From the NCBI GenBank assembly GCA_045128915.1, contig JBGVIT010000064.1, positions 1-64,000 on the forward strand: a stretch of 64,000 bases of DNA, in the 5' to 3' direction. The number at the start of each line of letters is the position of its first letter. Position 1 is the stretch's first letter. Positions 12,838 through 21,031 of this stretch are shown in pieces. The notes under the pieces are model-generated. The model worked only from the letters and a program-made list of their open reading frames with translations. It was not told the origin of the DNA and did not search any database. This DNA is from RGIG9115 sp045128915 (GTDB lineage Bacteria > Bacillota > Clostridia > UBA1381). Made by a program: the position numbers and the translations under genes.

Positions 12838-13491
12838 TTACAAAATACCTAGACTCTTCAAAATAAAGAAAGCACCAATACCTGCACCAATAATTAGCAC
12901 CCACTTAAATGTTTGAAGAATAGGTCGGTCAAGTTTACTAATATTTCTACCAACTTGTCTAATTTGGTTAACCTTTTTAGAGTAACTAAAGTCTTTTGGA
13001 GCCTTATATGCCTGACCTTTGTCATCATATACAGTAACCATGTTACTCTCATCACAATTATAAAGATAAGAGTATTGTTCAACAAGTTTTCTCTTGTAAG
13101 CAAGCATCTGTTTATGTTTTGAATCCCTATCAAGCGTTGACATATTATATTTGTGTTCCAAAGCCATTTCTGCCTTTAGATGTTTAAGTCTTAACTCTCT
13201 GGTTTCAGTTTCAAAAATCTGCTCCGCTGTTTCAATGTTTTTGCGTCTTATTCTCGAAGCTTCCGCACTAAGGTCCGATTTAATACGCTCATCTCCCCAT
13301 TTCTTTGCAATTTTAAGAAACTCATCAGTTTTCAACAGTGCATTTTCTTCTTGCTTAACAACTTCCATAACACCTGTATCGTGTTGTGGCTCTATAACCG
13401 CTGGAGCGTTAGCAATTTGTTCTTTTTTAAGAGCAATTTCTTGTTTTACTCTCTCAAGTTCTTCGTCTTCTGTCAAAACTTTATCTTCCAT
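12838..13491 (-). CDS. Coiled-coil protein with C-terminal membrane anchor
   Basis: 217 aa. Residues 1-150 are charged helix (ELERVKQEIALKKEQI, AEQIFETETRELRLKHLKAE). The last 25 residues are a membrane segment (FKWVLIIGAGIGAFFILKSL) with a very short tail, a tail-anchored layout. RBS AAGGAGGCGGTTT. It sits at the head of the membrane-protein cluster; a spanin-like or pore-regulating role is possible but not supported by a motif. Confidence 0.65.
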   Translation of the reverse strand: MEDKVLTEDEELERVKQEIALKKEQIANAPAVIEPQHDTGVMEVVKQEENALLKTDEFLKIAKKWGDERIKSDLSAEASRIRRKNIETAEQIFETETRELRLKHLKAEMALEHKYNMSTLDRDSKHKQMLAYKRKLVEQYSYLYNCDESNMVTVYDDKGQAYKAPKDFSYSKKVNQIRQVGRNISKLDRPILQTFKWVLIIGAGIGAFFILKSLGIL

Positions 13492-13514
13492 AAACCGCCT
13501 CCTTATATTCTCAT

Positions 13515-13543
13515 ATTATAACCTTTATTTTACTTTGTAAAGC
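13515..13543 (-). promoter_or_regulatory. Possible promoter of the membrane-protein cluster
   Basis: A perfect TATAAT (13520-13515 on the - strand) lies 24 nt before the RBS of the tail-anchored gene. The -35 is weak: GCTTTA at 17 bp or TTTACA at 15 bp. Confidence 0.4.
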
Positions 13544-13555
13544 AAATTAGCTATT

Positions 13556-14017
13556 TTATTTGACATTTTTTAACTCTTTAAGTCTTGCGTTGATTTCCCT
13601 AATTCTGATTTGAGCATCATCCGCTTGTTTGTCAAGCTCAACAATATTTTTGTCATAAACAGCACCTGTTCTTTGACAACGGTTGTATTGTTCTACTTGT
13701 GTTCTGTAATAACCATCAAACCATCCAGTAAGTTTGAATAGCTCGTTGTTCAAAAGTTCTTCTTCTGTATAAGGAATGTACACCTGAATTTCTTCATACT
13801 CATAAGTTTCAGGTTGAGCATCCACGCCTTCAACATCTACAACCTTTATAGCATCTCTACCCCCACTTGGGTAATGAACATACTCATAATGCCACTCTTC
13901 TTCAACCGCCTCAACAGGAGGTATAACTTTAGAAACAATTTTATCTGGTATTAAATACCCTTTTTCTAAATCTGGATTTTCAATGGTTTCTGTTTTTTCT
14001 TGATTATAAATCTTCAC
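13556..14017 (-). CDS. Fibre-partner protein (shared C-terminal helical domain), copy 4
   Basis: 153 aa. The C-terminal half (EELLNNELFKLTGWFDGYYR ... RTGAVYDKNIVELDKQADDAQIRIREI) resembles those of 15191-15586, 16467-16778 and 17773-18045. Each such gene lies just downstream of a fibre gene, here 14031-15179. This one-to-one pairing suggests a fibre-specific chaperone or accessory subunit. N-terminus is Tyr/Glu-rich and unlike the others. Confidence 0.65.
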   Translation of the reverse strand: MKIYNQEKTETIENPDLEKGYLIPDKIVSKVIPPVEAVEEEWHYEYVHYPSGGRDAIKVVDVEGVDAQPETYEYEEIQVYIPYTEEELLNNELFKLTGWFDGYYRTQVEQYNRCQRTGAVYDKNIVELDKQADDAQIRIREINARLKELKNVK

Positions 14018-14030
14018 AATCCTTTCTCCT

Positions 14031-15179
14031 TTAACTTATTCTTTTATATGCATAAACTTTATAAGCGGGTGGTTGTACTGTTGACGAGCTACCATAAATA
14101 CTACTTGAACGAGATGCTTGAAAACCTATTGCATAAGGTCCTGTACCTTTACTATTACCGTTAGAGTTAACCATATAATGCTCCCCATTGCCTGAAGTAT
14201 AAAAAGCACCATCTGCATAGCGTGCTCTTACATACCAGTCATTACCATTATCATTATCTGTAAACTGAAAAGAACCTGTAATATTTGGTAAGCCAGCACC
14301 AATAGTATTACCTGCACTACTTGAAGATGTCCATAAAGCATATCCCGAAGGCAACTTTTCCCAAGTTCCACCAAATATACTTGCGGGGCTACCTTTATCA
14401 TTAAGAGTTAAGTAAATTGTTCCCACGGGATACAAGTCTAGTAGCCACGGTTTCTGTTCAAATTGATTTGCAAGTCCATTCACATCATTCATTATATTAT
14501 CAACATCTAGTTGAGATTGTTGCTTATAGCCTGATGCAAGAACAATGTAATATGGATAACGAATATTTTTAGGTCTTGTTTCAGAACCTCCTGTGTGTGA
14601 CGCATAAAATGAAGCATTACCACTTGCTGAACCTGTAGCCTGAATACCTCCCCAGTTAGATGTTCCTTGATAAGTTGTTGAGCCATTATAGTTTTGATTT
14701 GGACTAGATGTTATATTGTGCATATGACTTTTAAACATATCAAGTTCAGCTAAACCTATTTCTTTACCACCATTATTACTTGCTATAAATTCTGTTATTT
14801 TAGGGAGTCTAATGGCATTATTAGCGTCATCAATTACAAATTTACCACACTGACCATAATTAGCAACATCTGCTGTAAATTCAGCCTGAGTACAACTAAT
14901 AAGTTGACCAGATGAAACAAGTGTTTTAATAAGAGTCGCAAATTCTGCGTAAATTCCAGATTGTGTAATAAGTGAACCATCTAACAAGTGGACTCTTGCA
15001 TCAACAACTGGAATAGCACTTGAAAATATCGAGCCCACTGGAAGACCATAATAATCTATTCCAGATGCACCAGTTGGTGTCACAATAATTTGATTAGGAT
15101 TTAAGTCTGTTTGTCTTTCTACAACTTCATCAGACTCGGCTTCATTTATTACAAGTTCTTGTAATTCTATATCTGACAT
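14031..15179 (-). CDS. Tail fibre/receptor-binding protein with tail-collar domain, long form
   Basis: 382 aa. Residues ~45-215 (VGSIFSSAIPVVDARVHLLDG ... YPYYIVLASGYK) are a tail-collar-type domain with the FKSHMH histidine loop. It is closely paralogous to 18968-19759. The C-terminal half starts WLLDLYPVGTIYLTL and has IFGGTWEKLPSGYALW, a phage baseplate/fibre tip signature, ending Gly/Ser-rich. Likely host recognition. Confidence 0.8.
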   Translation of the reverse strand: MSDIELQELVINEAESDEVVERQTDLNPNQIIVTPTGASGIDYYGLPVGSIFSSAIPVVDARVHLLDGSLITQSGIYAEFATLIKTLVSSGQLISCTQAEFTADVANYGQCGKFVIDDANNAIRLPKITEFIASNNGGKEIGLAELDMFKSHMHNITSSPNQNYNGSTTYQGTSNWGGIQATGSASGNASFYASHTGGSETRPKNIRYPYYIVLASGYKQQSQLDVDNIMNDVNGLANQFEQKPWLLDLYPVGTIYLTLNDKGSPASIFGGTWEKLPSGYALWTSSSSAGNTIGAGLPNITGSFQFTDNDNGNDWYVRARYADGAFYTSGNGEHYMVNSNGNSKGTGPYAIGFQASRSSSIYGSSSTVQPPAYKVYAYKRIS

Positions 15180-15190
15180 TTACTAACCTC

Positions 15191-15586
15191 CTATAGTGTT
15201 TTTCTCAGGTCTCTAATTTCTTTCGCAACAACTTCGGCTTCAGTATAAAGTTCAAATAAGTCGTGATAGGTTTTGTTTCTAAAGTTGTCAACAATCTCAT
15301 CATCAAGGTTTAAATAACTTCTGCGGACCAGCATTTGTTCGTATGTTGCATAGTCAGTCTTAAACCAGTTATCTAGTTCTTTTATTCTAACAGCATTGTT
15401 TTCTTTTTGTTTTCTTTGATTATATAGTTCAATATTGAAGCCATTAGCATCAAAATCTTCAAAAGTACAATTTTCATAACCGTCTGGGATTTCAATTATT
15501 TTATAGCCATCTTCGATAGCTTTTTCTTCTCCATAAACAAGATGATAATTCCAATTAAGTTCATCTTCTTTTATACAAACTTTCAT
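15191..15586 (-). CDS. Fibre-partner protein, copy 3
   Basis: 131 aa. C-terminal domain (LDNWFKTDYATYEQMLVRRS ... LFELYTEAEVVAKEIRDLRK) matches the other fibre partners. The N-terminal part has KIIEIPDGYENCTFEDFDANGF, a DUF-like tail-fibre assembly feature. Directly abuts the stop of the fibre gene 15587-16477. Confidence 0.65.
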   Translation of the reverse strand: MKVCIKEDELNWNYHLVYGEEKAIEDGYKIIEIPDGYENCTFEDFDANGFNIELYNQRKQKENNAVRIKELDNWFKTDYATYEQMLVRRSYLNLDDEIVDNFRNKTYHDLFELYTEAEVVAKEIRDLRKTL

Positions 15587-16477
15587 TTACTTAACCCCCC
15601 AAATAGCAAGTATTTTTTGATTAGTATAAGATATTAAGTTAAGACTAAAATTATTTATTGAGCCTGAGCAGGTGCAATTTATAAAATTGGAACTATACCC
15701 ATATATGCCAAAGCCATTGTTGTTAATCATATATAATAATGACTTAACACTGTAGACATTGATTGTTTTGAAGTTGTTATCATCAGATGTCGCTATTGTT
15801 ATAAATTTATATGGAGATATATCACCAAGAGTAATCGTTCCACTATTAACACCAGATGAGCTATACAACAAAACTTGCGAGTCGTTACTATTCGTAGTGC
15901 TAATTACACCATTTTCGATTTTAATACCATCACCCTCGTGTAATTCGGCACCAGTGTATATCATTGATGGCGATTTTTTAAGTCCATATATTGAAACAGG
16001 AATTAAGTCACCATTATTCACAGATATTCTTTCTGAAGAGCCATTTGCGTTTACAAAAGCAGTGCTTGCATTGCCCACACTATATTGTGTATTGCTAACC
16101 CAATCACAGTTTCTATTACCATTTAATGTATAGTAACCACTAGCATAAGCTATAGCTCTACTTAATTCAAATCTATTCCCTTTTTCACAAACCGTTGATA
16201 GCACAATTTTATCAACTGTGTTGCTATAATAAAATACTAACAAAAAGTCATAGTCGTTTGAACTTAAAGTTATTGTTTGGCTTGCAAACGCACTTGATGG
16301 GTTTGGGTTTTTCCACAACTCTTTTATTGTCATCTGACTTAAATTCACATCTTCTTCATTTGTCATAATAAGCTGATTTGCAAGTTCAGGAATTTTACCA
16401 TCAGAGTTTTTAAGTGAGTTCATTTTTGCTTGTGACATTGAGTTGATGACTTGCAAATTAACATCATTAGTTGCCAT
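15587..16477 (-). CDS. Variable-tip fibre protein, copy C
   Basis: 296 aa. Shared module LWKNPNPSSAFASQTITL then DYDFLLVFYYSN, followed by VSIYGLKKSPSMIYTGAEL and GDGIKIENGVIST, nearly the same as in 16787-17590 and 18045-18968. The last ~90 residues are unique. A conserved base with different tips indicates diversification of receptor binding. Confidence 0.75.
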   Translation of the reverse strand: MATNDVNLQVINSMSQAKMNSLKNSDGKIPELANQLIMTNEEDVNLSQMTIKELWKNPNPSSAFASQTITLSSNDYDFLLVFYYSNTVDKIVLSTVCEKGNRFELSRAIAYASGYYTLNGNRNCDWVSNTQYSVGNASTAFVNANGSSERISVNNGDLIPVSIYGLKKSPSMIYTGAELHEGDGIKIENGVISTTNSNDSQVLLYSSSGVNSGTITLGDISPYKFITIATSDDNNFKTINVYSVKSLLYMINNNGFGIYGYSSNFINCTCSGSINNFSLNLISYTNQKILAIWGVK

Positions 16478-16778
16478 TCTTCAACTCCTCCTCTAATCTA
16501 TTTATTTCAGTTCTCCACTCTTTTCGCTGTGCTTTGATTGGAGCATATTCTTCTTCTGTTAGTTCACCTTCGGCATATTTGATTGCTTGGTAGTCAGTGT
16601 TTAATAGGTTTTGTTTGAGTTCAGCTATTTTTTGCGTGTTGATTTCTTCTTGCGTTACAACTCTATCTCTCGCAACAACTTTCCCATTTTCAACAGCAAT
16701 TTCTTTCCCTTTTGTTTGTTCACAAAAAAGAAAATCAAAATACTCATCTTCAATGTCAAATCCAAATAACTTTTTCAT
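16467..16778 (-). CDS. Fibre-partner protein, copy 2
   Basis: 103 aa from the ATG behind AGGAGGTGTT. The frame stays open ten codons upstream but those cross the RBS. C-terminal domain EINTQKIAELKQNLLNTDYQ and IKAQRKEWRTEINRLEEEL belongs to the fibre-partner group. Overlaps the next fibre gene by 11 nt. Confidence 0.65.
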   Translation of the reverse strand: MKKLFGFDIEDEYFDFLFCEQTKGKEIAVENGKVVARDRVVTQEEINTQKIAELKQNLLNTDYQAIKYAEGELTEEEYAPIKAQRKEWRTEINRLEEELKNGN

Positions 16779-16786
16779 AACACCTC

Positions 16787-17590
16787 CTAATATCCACAAG
16801 CATACCAACTCTCATCATAACCATCAGGTGTATAACTGTAAGTGTATGCAGAACTTGTTGTTATAGATTGAAAACCAAAGTAAGCTCTATTTATGACAGC
16901 TTCGCTAGCTTGCCAGTTTAATGTTTTCAAAAGTGTGAAGTTTGTATTTGAAAATGTTAATGGGAAAGTTACTTTATGTTGTCCTGATACACCTTTGGCA
17001 ATTTTTCCACCACACTCTTTCCAGCCACTCGCCCATATTCTATACCAAGTGTTTCCGTCGCTTGACATATAATACTCGGAAACTGTGTCGTGCTGACCTG
17101 TTCTTGTAACACCTGCAGATACTGGGTCATTAAACAATTCTTTGCCAGTGTATATCATTGCTGGTTGTTTGTATAAGCCTATAATTTGATAAGGAATAAG
17201 GTTTCCATTTCTAATATAAGGGTCACTTCCCTTAATACCATTGTTCCAGTGTCGATTTTCTCCGTTGCCAACACTATATGTTTTGTCGTTAATATATGTA
17301 AGACTTCTTGTCCTAGTAATCATTGTGTCATTTGCAACACTCCAATACCCTATGCCAGTCCTAAGTATAGTTAATGACATACCCTTCTTTATTGTTTCAC
17401 TCCCTTCAGAATGAATAACTATTAAATAATCATAATTATCATCATCTAGCGTTATATTTTGACTAGAAAACTCGGCTGTTGGATTACTGTTAGTCCACAA
17501 AACCTTAGTTCTTAAACAGCCTAAATTTCCAACATTCTTTCCAGCCTTTGGAACGATTGTTCCGTCTGCTAAAACTTCATATAATGCCAT
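16787..17590 (-). CDS. Variable-tip fibre protein, copy B
   Basis: 267 aa from the ATG that overlaps the upstream stop (TAATG) behind GAGGAGGTGG. It has the shared NLGCLRTKVLWTNSNP, NYDYLIVIHSEG and LYKQPAMIYTGKEL modules. The tip includes GNTWYRIWASGWKECGG and a long beta region, a typical knob domain of receptor-binding fibres, ending DGYDESWYACGY. Confidence 0.75.
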   Translation of the reverse strand: MALYEVLADGTIVPKAGKNVGNLGCLRTKVLWTNSNPTAEFSSQNITLDDDNYDYLIVIHSEGSETIKKGMSLTILRTGIGYWSVANDTMITRTRSLTYINDKTYSVGNGENRHWNNGIKGSDPYIRNGNLIPYQIIGLYKQPAMIYTGKELFNDPVSAGVTRTGQHDTVSEYYMSSDGNTWYRIWASGWKECGGKIAKGVSGQHKVTFPLTFSNTNFTLLKTLNWQASEAVINRAYFGFQSITTSSAYTYSYTPDGYDESWYACGY

Positions 17591-17769
17591 TAGTCTGTCC
17601 ACCTCCTCAAGATGATTTGACCCGTGCCACCAGAACCAGACTCTTCCTCTGGAGTAACATAGATACCGAATGGCACAATTTGTCCATCGTCTTCCATCTG
17701 GCTAAGCACATCTTCAGATGCGACATCATTAATCTGTAACTCTATTTCGTTTTCTGTGCTTGTTGCCAT
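17590..17769 (-). CDS. Small fibre-cassette protein
   Basis: 59 aa beginning MATSTENEIELQINDVASED and ending in a Gly/Ser linker with GQIILRRWTD. That ending resembles the C-termini of 18968-19759 (ANIIWKEWK) and 19756-20526 (KIIWRKLT). Its last codons contain the RBS of copy B. Probably an adaptor or a remnant of a larger fibre gene that lost its middle. Confidence 0.6.
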   Translation of the reverse strand: MATSTENEIELQINDVASEDVLSQMEDDGQIVPFGIYVTPEEESGSGGTGQIILRRWTD

Positions 17770-17772
17770 ATA

Positions 17773-18045
17773 CTATGCCTCCTCTAATTTTTGTATTTGT
17801 CTCCTAACATCTTCAGCCTCTTCGTAAAGTGCTAACAATTTTTTGTTTGGTTCTACACCGTCATCATCTAACTTTTTTAATGCAATTAAACGGGTATATT
17901 TTTCGTGTTTGTAGCGATAGGTTGTGTTAAACCAGTTTGTAAGTTCAAAAAGTTTTTGTTGATTAAGTTCTTCTTGTGACAAAACAATATCTGGTTGTTC
18001 TTCTTCAACAACTGTTCCATCTAATTTATAATGTATAACTTTCAT
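17773..18045 (-). CDS. Fibre-partner protein, copy 1
   Basis: 90 aa. QEELNQQKLFELTNWFNTTY and LLALYEEAEDVRRQIQKLEE define the shared helical domain. Starts at the stop of fibre copy A. Confidence 0.65.
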   Translation of the reverse strand: MKVIHYKLDGTVVEEEQPDIVLSQEELNQQKLFELTNWFNTTYRYKHEKYTRLIALKKLDDDGVEPNKKLLALYEEAEDVRRQIQKLEEA

Positions 18046-18968
18046 TACTTCTTACTCCTATATAAAGTAATATATGATTGTTCAGCACTTCCACTACTTC
18101 CAGATACTGTTAAATATGATGGTTTTCCAGTTGCATACGAAAATGCAGAACCAGCAGAGTCGCCTTTTTGAACATAAGTTTTTGAACCGTTATAGCTAAT
18201 AAGTAGTGCTGAACTAAACGAATAACCCCAATAACAATAAGCAAAAGCCTTTGACATTGATGAGTCCCCTAACTTAGTAGTCCAAGTTAATCCTTGACCA
18301 AAAAATACACCTAAATCACCTTGTCCCCCTCTACCGTGTGAAACAAAAGCCAAATAATTATAATTTGACAAATCTATTTCGACTGAAAGCATTGCTGTTG
18401 TTGCACTATAATTTCCTACAAATTCAAGATTTTTAAAAGCTGTGCTAATAACACCATTCTCAATTCTAATTCCATTTCCCTCGTGCAATTCAGAACCTGT
18501 GTATATCATTGCTGGTTGTTTATATAGACCCAATATTTTAATAGGTATATTAAAATTATTATTTATAGATAGATTTGTGGTTTCAGCATATTCAGCATCG
18601 CCAAATGTAACCTGTGTCATGGAACTATTTATAATAACACCTCTCTTAATACCTCCTGTAAAGCTCCCAGAAGTTGCAGTGTTAGGTGCAACATAGTCTA
18701 ATGATGTTGTTTTAGCACCTCTATCTATGAACACTGATTGTTGATTTGGTGATGAGGCTGACATTACCCTAATACTGTATATGAATAGAAGATAATCATA
18801 ATTACCATCTAAAAGTGCAACTCTTTGAGGTGTAAATGCTTGATTAGGGTTAGGATTTTCCCACAGCACCTTTGTTCTCAAACACCCTAAGTTTGGATTT
18901 TCCTTAGGAATGAAATTCCCAGCAACTTTTTTAAGTTTGCCGTCTTTGTCTGAAATATATACTCCCAT
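18045..18968 (-). CDS. Variable-tip fibre protein, copy A
   Basis: 307 aa from the ATG overlapping the upstream stop, behind AAGGAGTGGAAATA. Shared NLGCLRTKVLWENPNPNQAF, NYDYLLFIY, LGLYKQPAMIYTGSEL and GIRIENGVIST modules. A distinct tip (about residues 190-307) ends in a Ser/Gly-rich beta domain. Confidence 0.75.
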   Translation of the reverse strand: MGVYISDKDGKLKKVAGNFIPKENPNLGCLRTKVLWENPNPNQAFTPQRVALLDGNYDYLLFIYSIRVMSASSPNQQSVFIDRGAKTTSLDYVAPNTATSGSFTGGIKRGVIINSSMTQVTFGDAEYAETTNLSINNNFNIPIKILGLYKQPAMIYTGSELHEGNGIRIENGVISTAFKNLEFVGNYSATTAMLSVEIDLSNYNYLAFVSHGRGGQGDLGVFFGQGLTWTTKLGDSSMSKAFAYCYWGYSFSSALLISYNGSKTYVQKGDSAGSAFSYATGKPSYLTVSGSSGSAEQSYITLYRSKK

Positions 18969-19759
18969 TATTTCCACTCCTTCCAAATAATATTTGCACT
19001 TCCACCACCTCCGCCTTGAAATTCAATGGTGTTGTTGTTTTGGTCGGTGATTTTAAGAACATCATCTGCAATTGTTGCTGATTTTATATATTCAGATTTT
19101 ATCTTTTCGACATCATCTATGAATGGGTCTATGATTATATCTGCATTTGTCTTAAAGCCACTTGCTAATACGATGTAATATGGGTAACGCACGCTCTTAG
19201 GACGAGTTTCTTCACCACCAGTATAATGCGAACCGTCTGCACCATTACGATTTCCAACATTTCCAGTAGAAGAAAATCTATAAGTTGTAGTTACACCAGA
19301 AGAACCTAAAGTCATATTGTATGAAACCATACTTCCGTCAGAAGCAACTGTAATTCCGTGATTATGTCTTTTAAACTCATCTAATTGAGCCAATCCAATT
19401 TCTTGTCCTCCATTATTAGAAGCAATAAACTCTGTAATTAATGGAAGTCTAATAGTCTTGGCATCATTATCGACAACGAACTTACCGCATTGACCATATG
19501 TTGAAACTGATGTATCAAATTCTTCTTGTGTGCAAGTGATGTTATAACCTGCTGAAATAAGAGCTTTAATTAAAATCGCAAAGTTCCCATAAGTCCCTTC
19601 TTGCGAGATTGTTGTTCCGTCTAAAAGGTGAACTCTGCGGTCAATAATAGGTATGGCTGAAGGAAAAATAGAACCAACGGGCATAGATGCTTGCAAACTA
19701 ACATTGCCTTCAGCAAACTTTATAGCTTTGCCTTGTTCATTTGTGTAAAAACCACTCAT
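18968..19759 (-). CDS. Tail fibre protein with tail-collar domain, short form
   Basis: 263 aa, paralogous to the first part of 14031-15179: VGSIFPSAIPIIDRRVHLLD, TYGQCGKFVVDNDAKTIRLP, FKRHNHGI, YPYYIVLASGFK. Ends GGGGGSANIIWKEWK. RBS GGAGGAAATTAAC lies inside the last codons of the upstream gene; the two overlap as ATGA. Confidence 0.8.
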   Translation of the reverse strand: MSGFYTNEQGKAIKFAEGNVSLQASMPVGSIFPSAIPIIDRRVHLLDGTTISQEGTYGNFAILIKALISAGYNITCTQEEFDTSVSTYGQCGKFVVDNDAKTIRLPLITEFIASNNGGQEIGLAQLDEFKRHNHGITVASDGSMVSYNMTLGSSGVTTTYRFSSTGNVGNRNGADGSHYTGGEETRPKSVRYPYYIVLASGFKTNADIIIDPFIDDVEKIKSEYIKSATIADDVLKITDQNNNTIEFQGGGGGSANIIWKEWK

Positions 19760-20526
19760 GTTAATTTCCTCCAGATTATTTTAGTTCCACCAGAACCCAA
19801 ACTTTGTTCTCCAAGTTTTTCCCACTTATTATCAACATAGATATATTCAACATAAATATTTTGGTCTTTACCGTCGCTTGGAACAAGATAAACAGTTGAT
19901 TCACTAATGTTTGTTGTAGGTAGTTCAGCAACAACCTTAATATCAAACTTTGGAATAGCACTTATTCTTGAGTCTATTTCAGCTTGTGAATATGTTTCGG
20001 TTTTTTTATAATACTCAACCAAATCGTTAACTGTGTTTGTTATAAACCCAGCATCATTTGTAAACTCGCTTAATTTTGTTGGAACTTTAACATCCGCAAC
20101 GAGTTTGTAATAAACACCTTTTGTTGAATCCCAGCCATACAGTGTCTTGTTTGAAAAATCAACATAAATAAGTTTTTCACTTCCAGCCTGCGGAAAGTCA
20201 TCAACCGAATCAAACTTAATTGGTCTTAAAGAGGCAGATATTGTATATACATTATTATCAACTGTAATGACAATATTATCTGTCTCTTGACCAGTATACT
20301 TTACTCCGCCTCCGCCACCAATAACCAATTCAGAGTAAAGTGAGCCATCATCCCCCAAATTAGAGTCTGTTGAATCTCCGTCTGAAATGCTACTAACCAT
20401 AGCATCACCAATAGAAATATCAGAGTCAATATTATCGCCAGAGTCTAATGTTCCAGTTAGAGAATCAGCATTTGATGAACTTAAATCACTAACAATAGAA
20501 TCTTCGTTTTGTAAACAATCTGACAT
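19756..20526 (-). CDS. Baseplate/fibre adaptor protein, Ser/Asp-rich N-terminus
   Basis: 256 aa. The first 90 residues are acidic repeats (SDLSSSNADSLTGTLDSGDN). The middle region has YVDFSNKTLYGWDSTKGVYY and KLSEFTNDAGFIT, a segment common in siphovirus baseplate and side-fibre proteins. Ends GSGGTKIIWRKLT with a TGA stop overlapping the next ATG. RBS AGGAGGGAATT. Confidence 0.7.
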   Translation of the reverse strand: MSDCLQNEDSIVSDLSSSNADSLTGTLDSGDNIDSDISIGDAMVSSISDGDSTDSNLGDDGSLYSELVIGGGGGVKYTGQETDNIVITVDNNVYTISASLRPIKFDSVDDFPQAGSEKLIYVDFSNKTLYGWDSTKGVYYKLVADVKVPTKLSEFTNDAGFITNTVNDLVEYYKKTETYSQAEIDSRISAIPKFDIKVVAELPTTNISESTVYLVPSDGKDQNIYVEYIYVDNKWEKLGEQSLGSGGTKIIWRKLT

Positions 20527-20539
20527 AATTCCCTCCTAA

Positions 20540-20977
20540 CTATTTTTTGATTGGTAAAGATTGAATCTCTGGAACAATGTCAAATTTCCAAGCATTTGGG
20601 GTTTGAACACTTCCATCGGTCATTGTATATTCAATCTCATAATTATACGAACCTGCTGTAAGTCTTGATGTAATCTCAGAAGAAAGGTTTAAAACAAACC
20701 CCGAACCAGATGTATTTTTCTCCATTGTGATTGGAAAAATGTATTGAGGATTTCCCTTGTCGTCTTTAATAGTTTCTCCTTTTGAATCTAATTCAGCCAA
20801 ATCCACCTGTTTGTTAGATGAAGTTCCTAGTTTAAATAAGCACATAGATACATTATTTGTAACATCTACGCCGTTTTTGTGTGGTGTTGCCACAATAGAA
20901 CAACTATCACCTTGTGTAAGGTAGTAGTGTGTTTGTGTGTTTTTGTAACTATCTTGTTCTTTAACAGATTTAAACAT
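20540..20977 (-). CDS. Upper baseplate-like protein (BppU N-terminal type)
   Basis: 145 aa, beta-rich. YYLTQGDSCSIVATPHKNGV, GKGNPQY-type loop and GSYNYEIEYTMTDGSVQT fit the N-terminal domain of upper baseplate proteins that attach fibres to the tail tip. First gene after the promoter at 20998-21026. RBS AAGGAGAAACGCA. Confidence 0.7.
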   Translation of the reverse strand: MFKSVKEQDSYKNTQTHYYLTQGDSCSIVATPHKNGVDVTNNVSMCLFKLGTSSNKQVDLAELDSKGETIKDDKGNPQYIFPITMEKNTSGSGFVLNLSSEITSRLTAGSYNYEIEYTMTDGSVQTPNAWKFDIVPEIQSLPIKK

Positions 20978-20997
20978 TTGCGTTTCTCCTTAATTTT

Positions 20998-21026
20998 TTT
21001 GTAGCATTTTTTTCTTACAATGTCAA
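20998..21026 (-). promoter_or_regulatory. Promoter of the fibre module
   Basis: On the - strand TTGACA (21026-21021), 17-bp spacer, TACAAA (21003-20998), in the gap between the Tal-like gene and the baseplate gene. Confidence 0.75.
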
Positions 21027-21031
21027 GCAAA

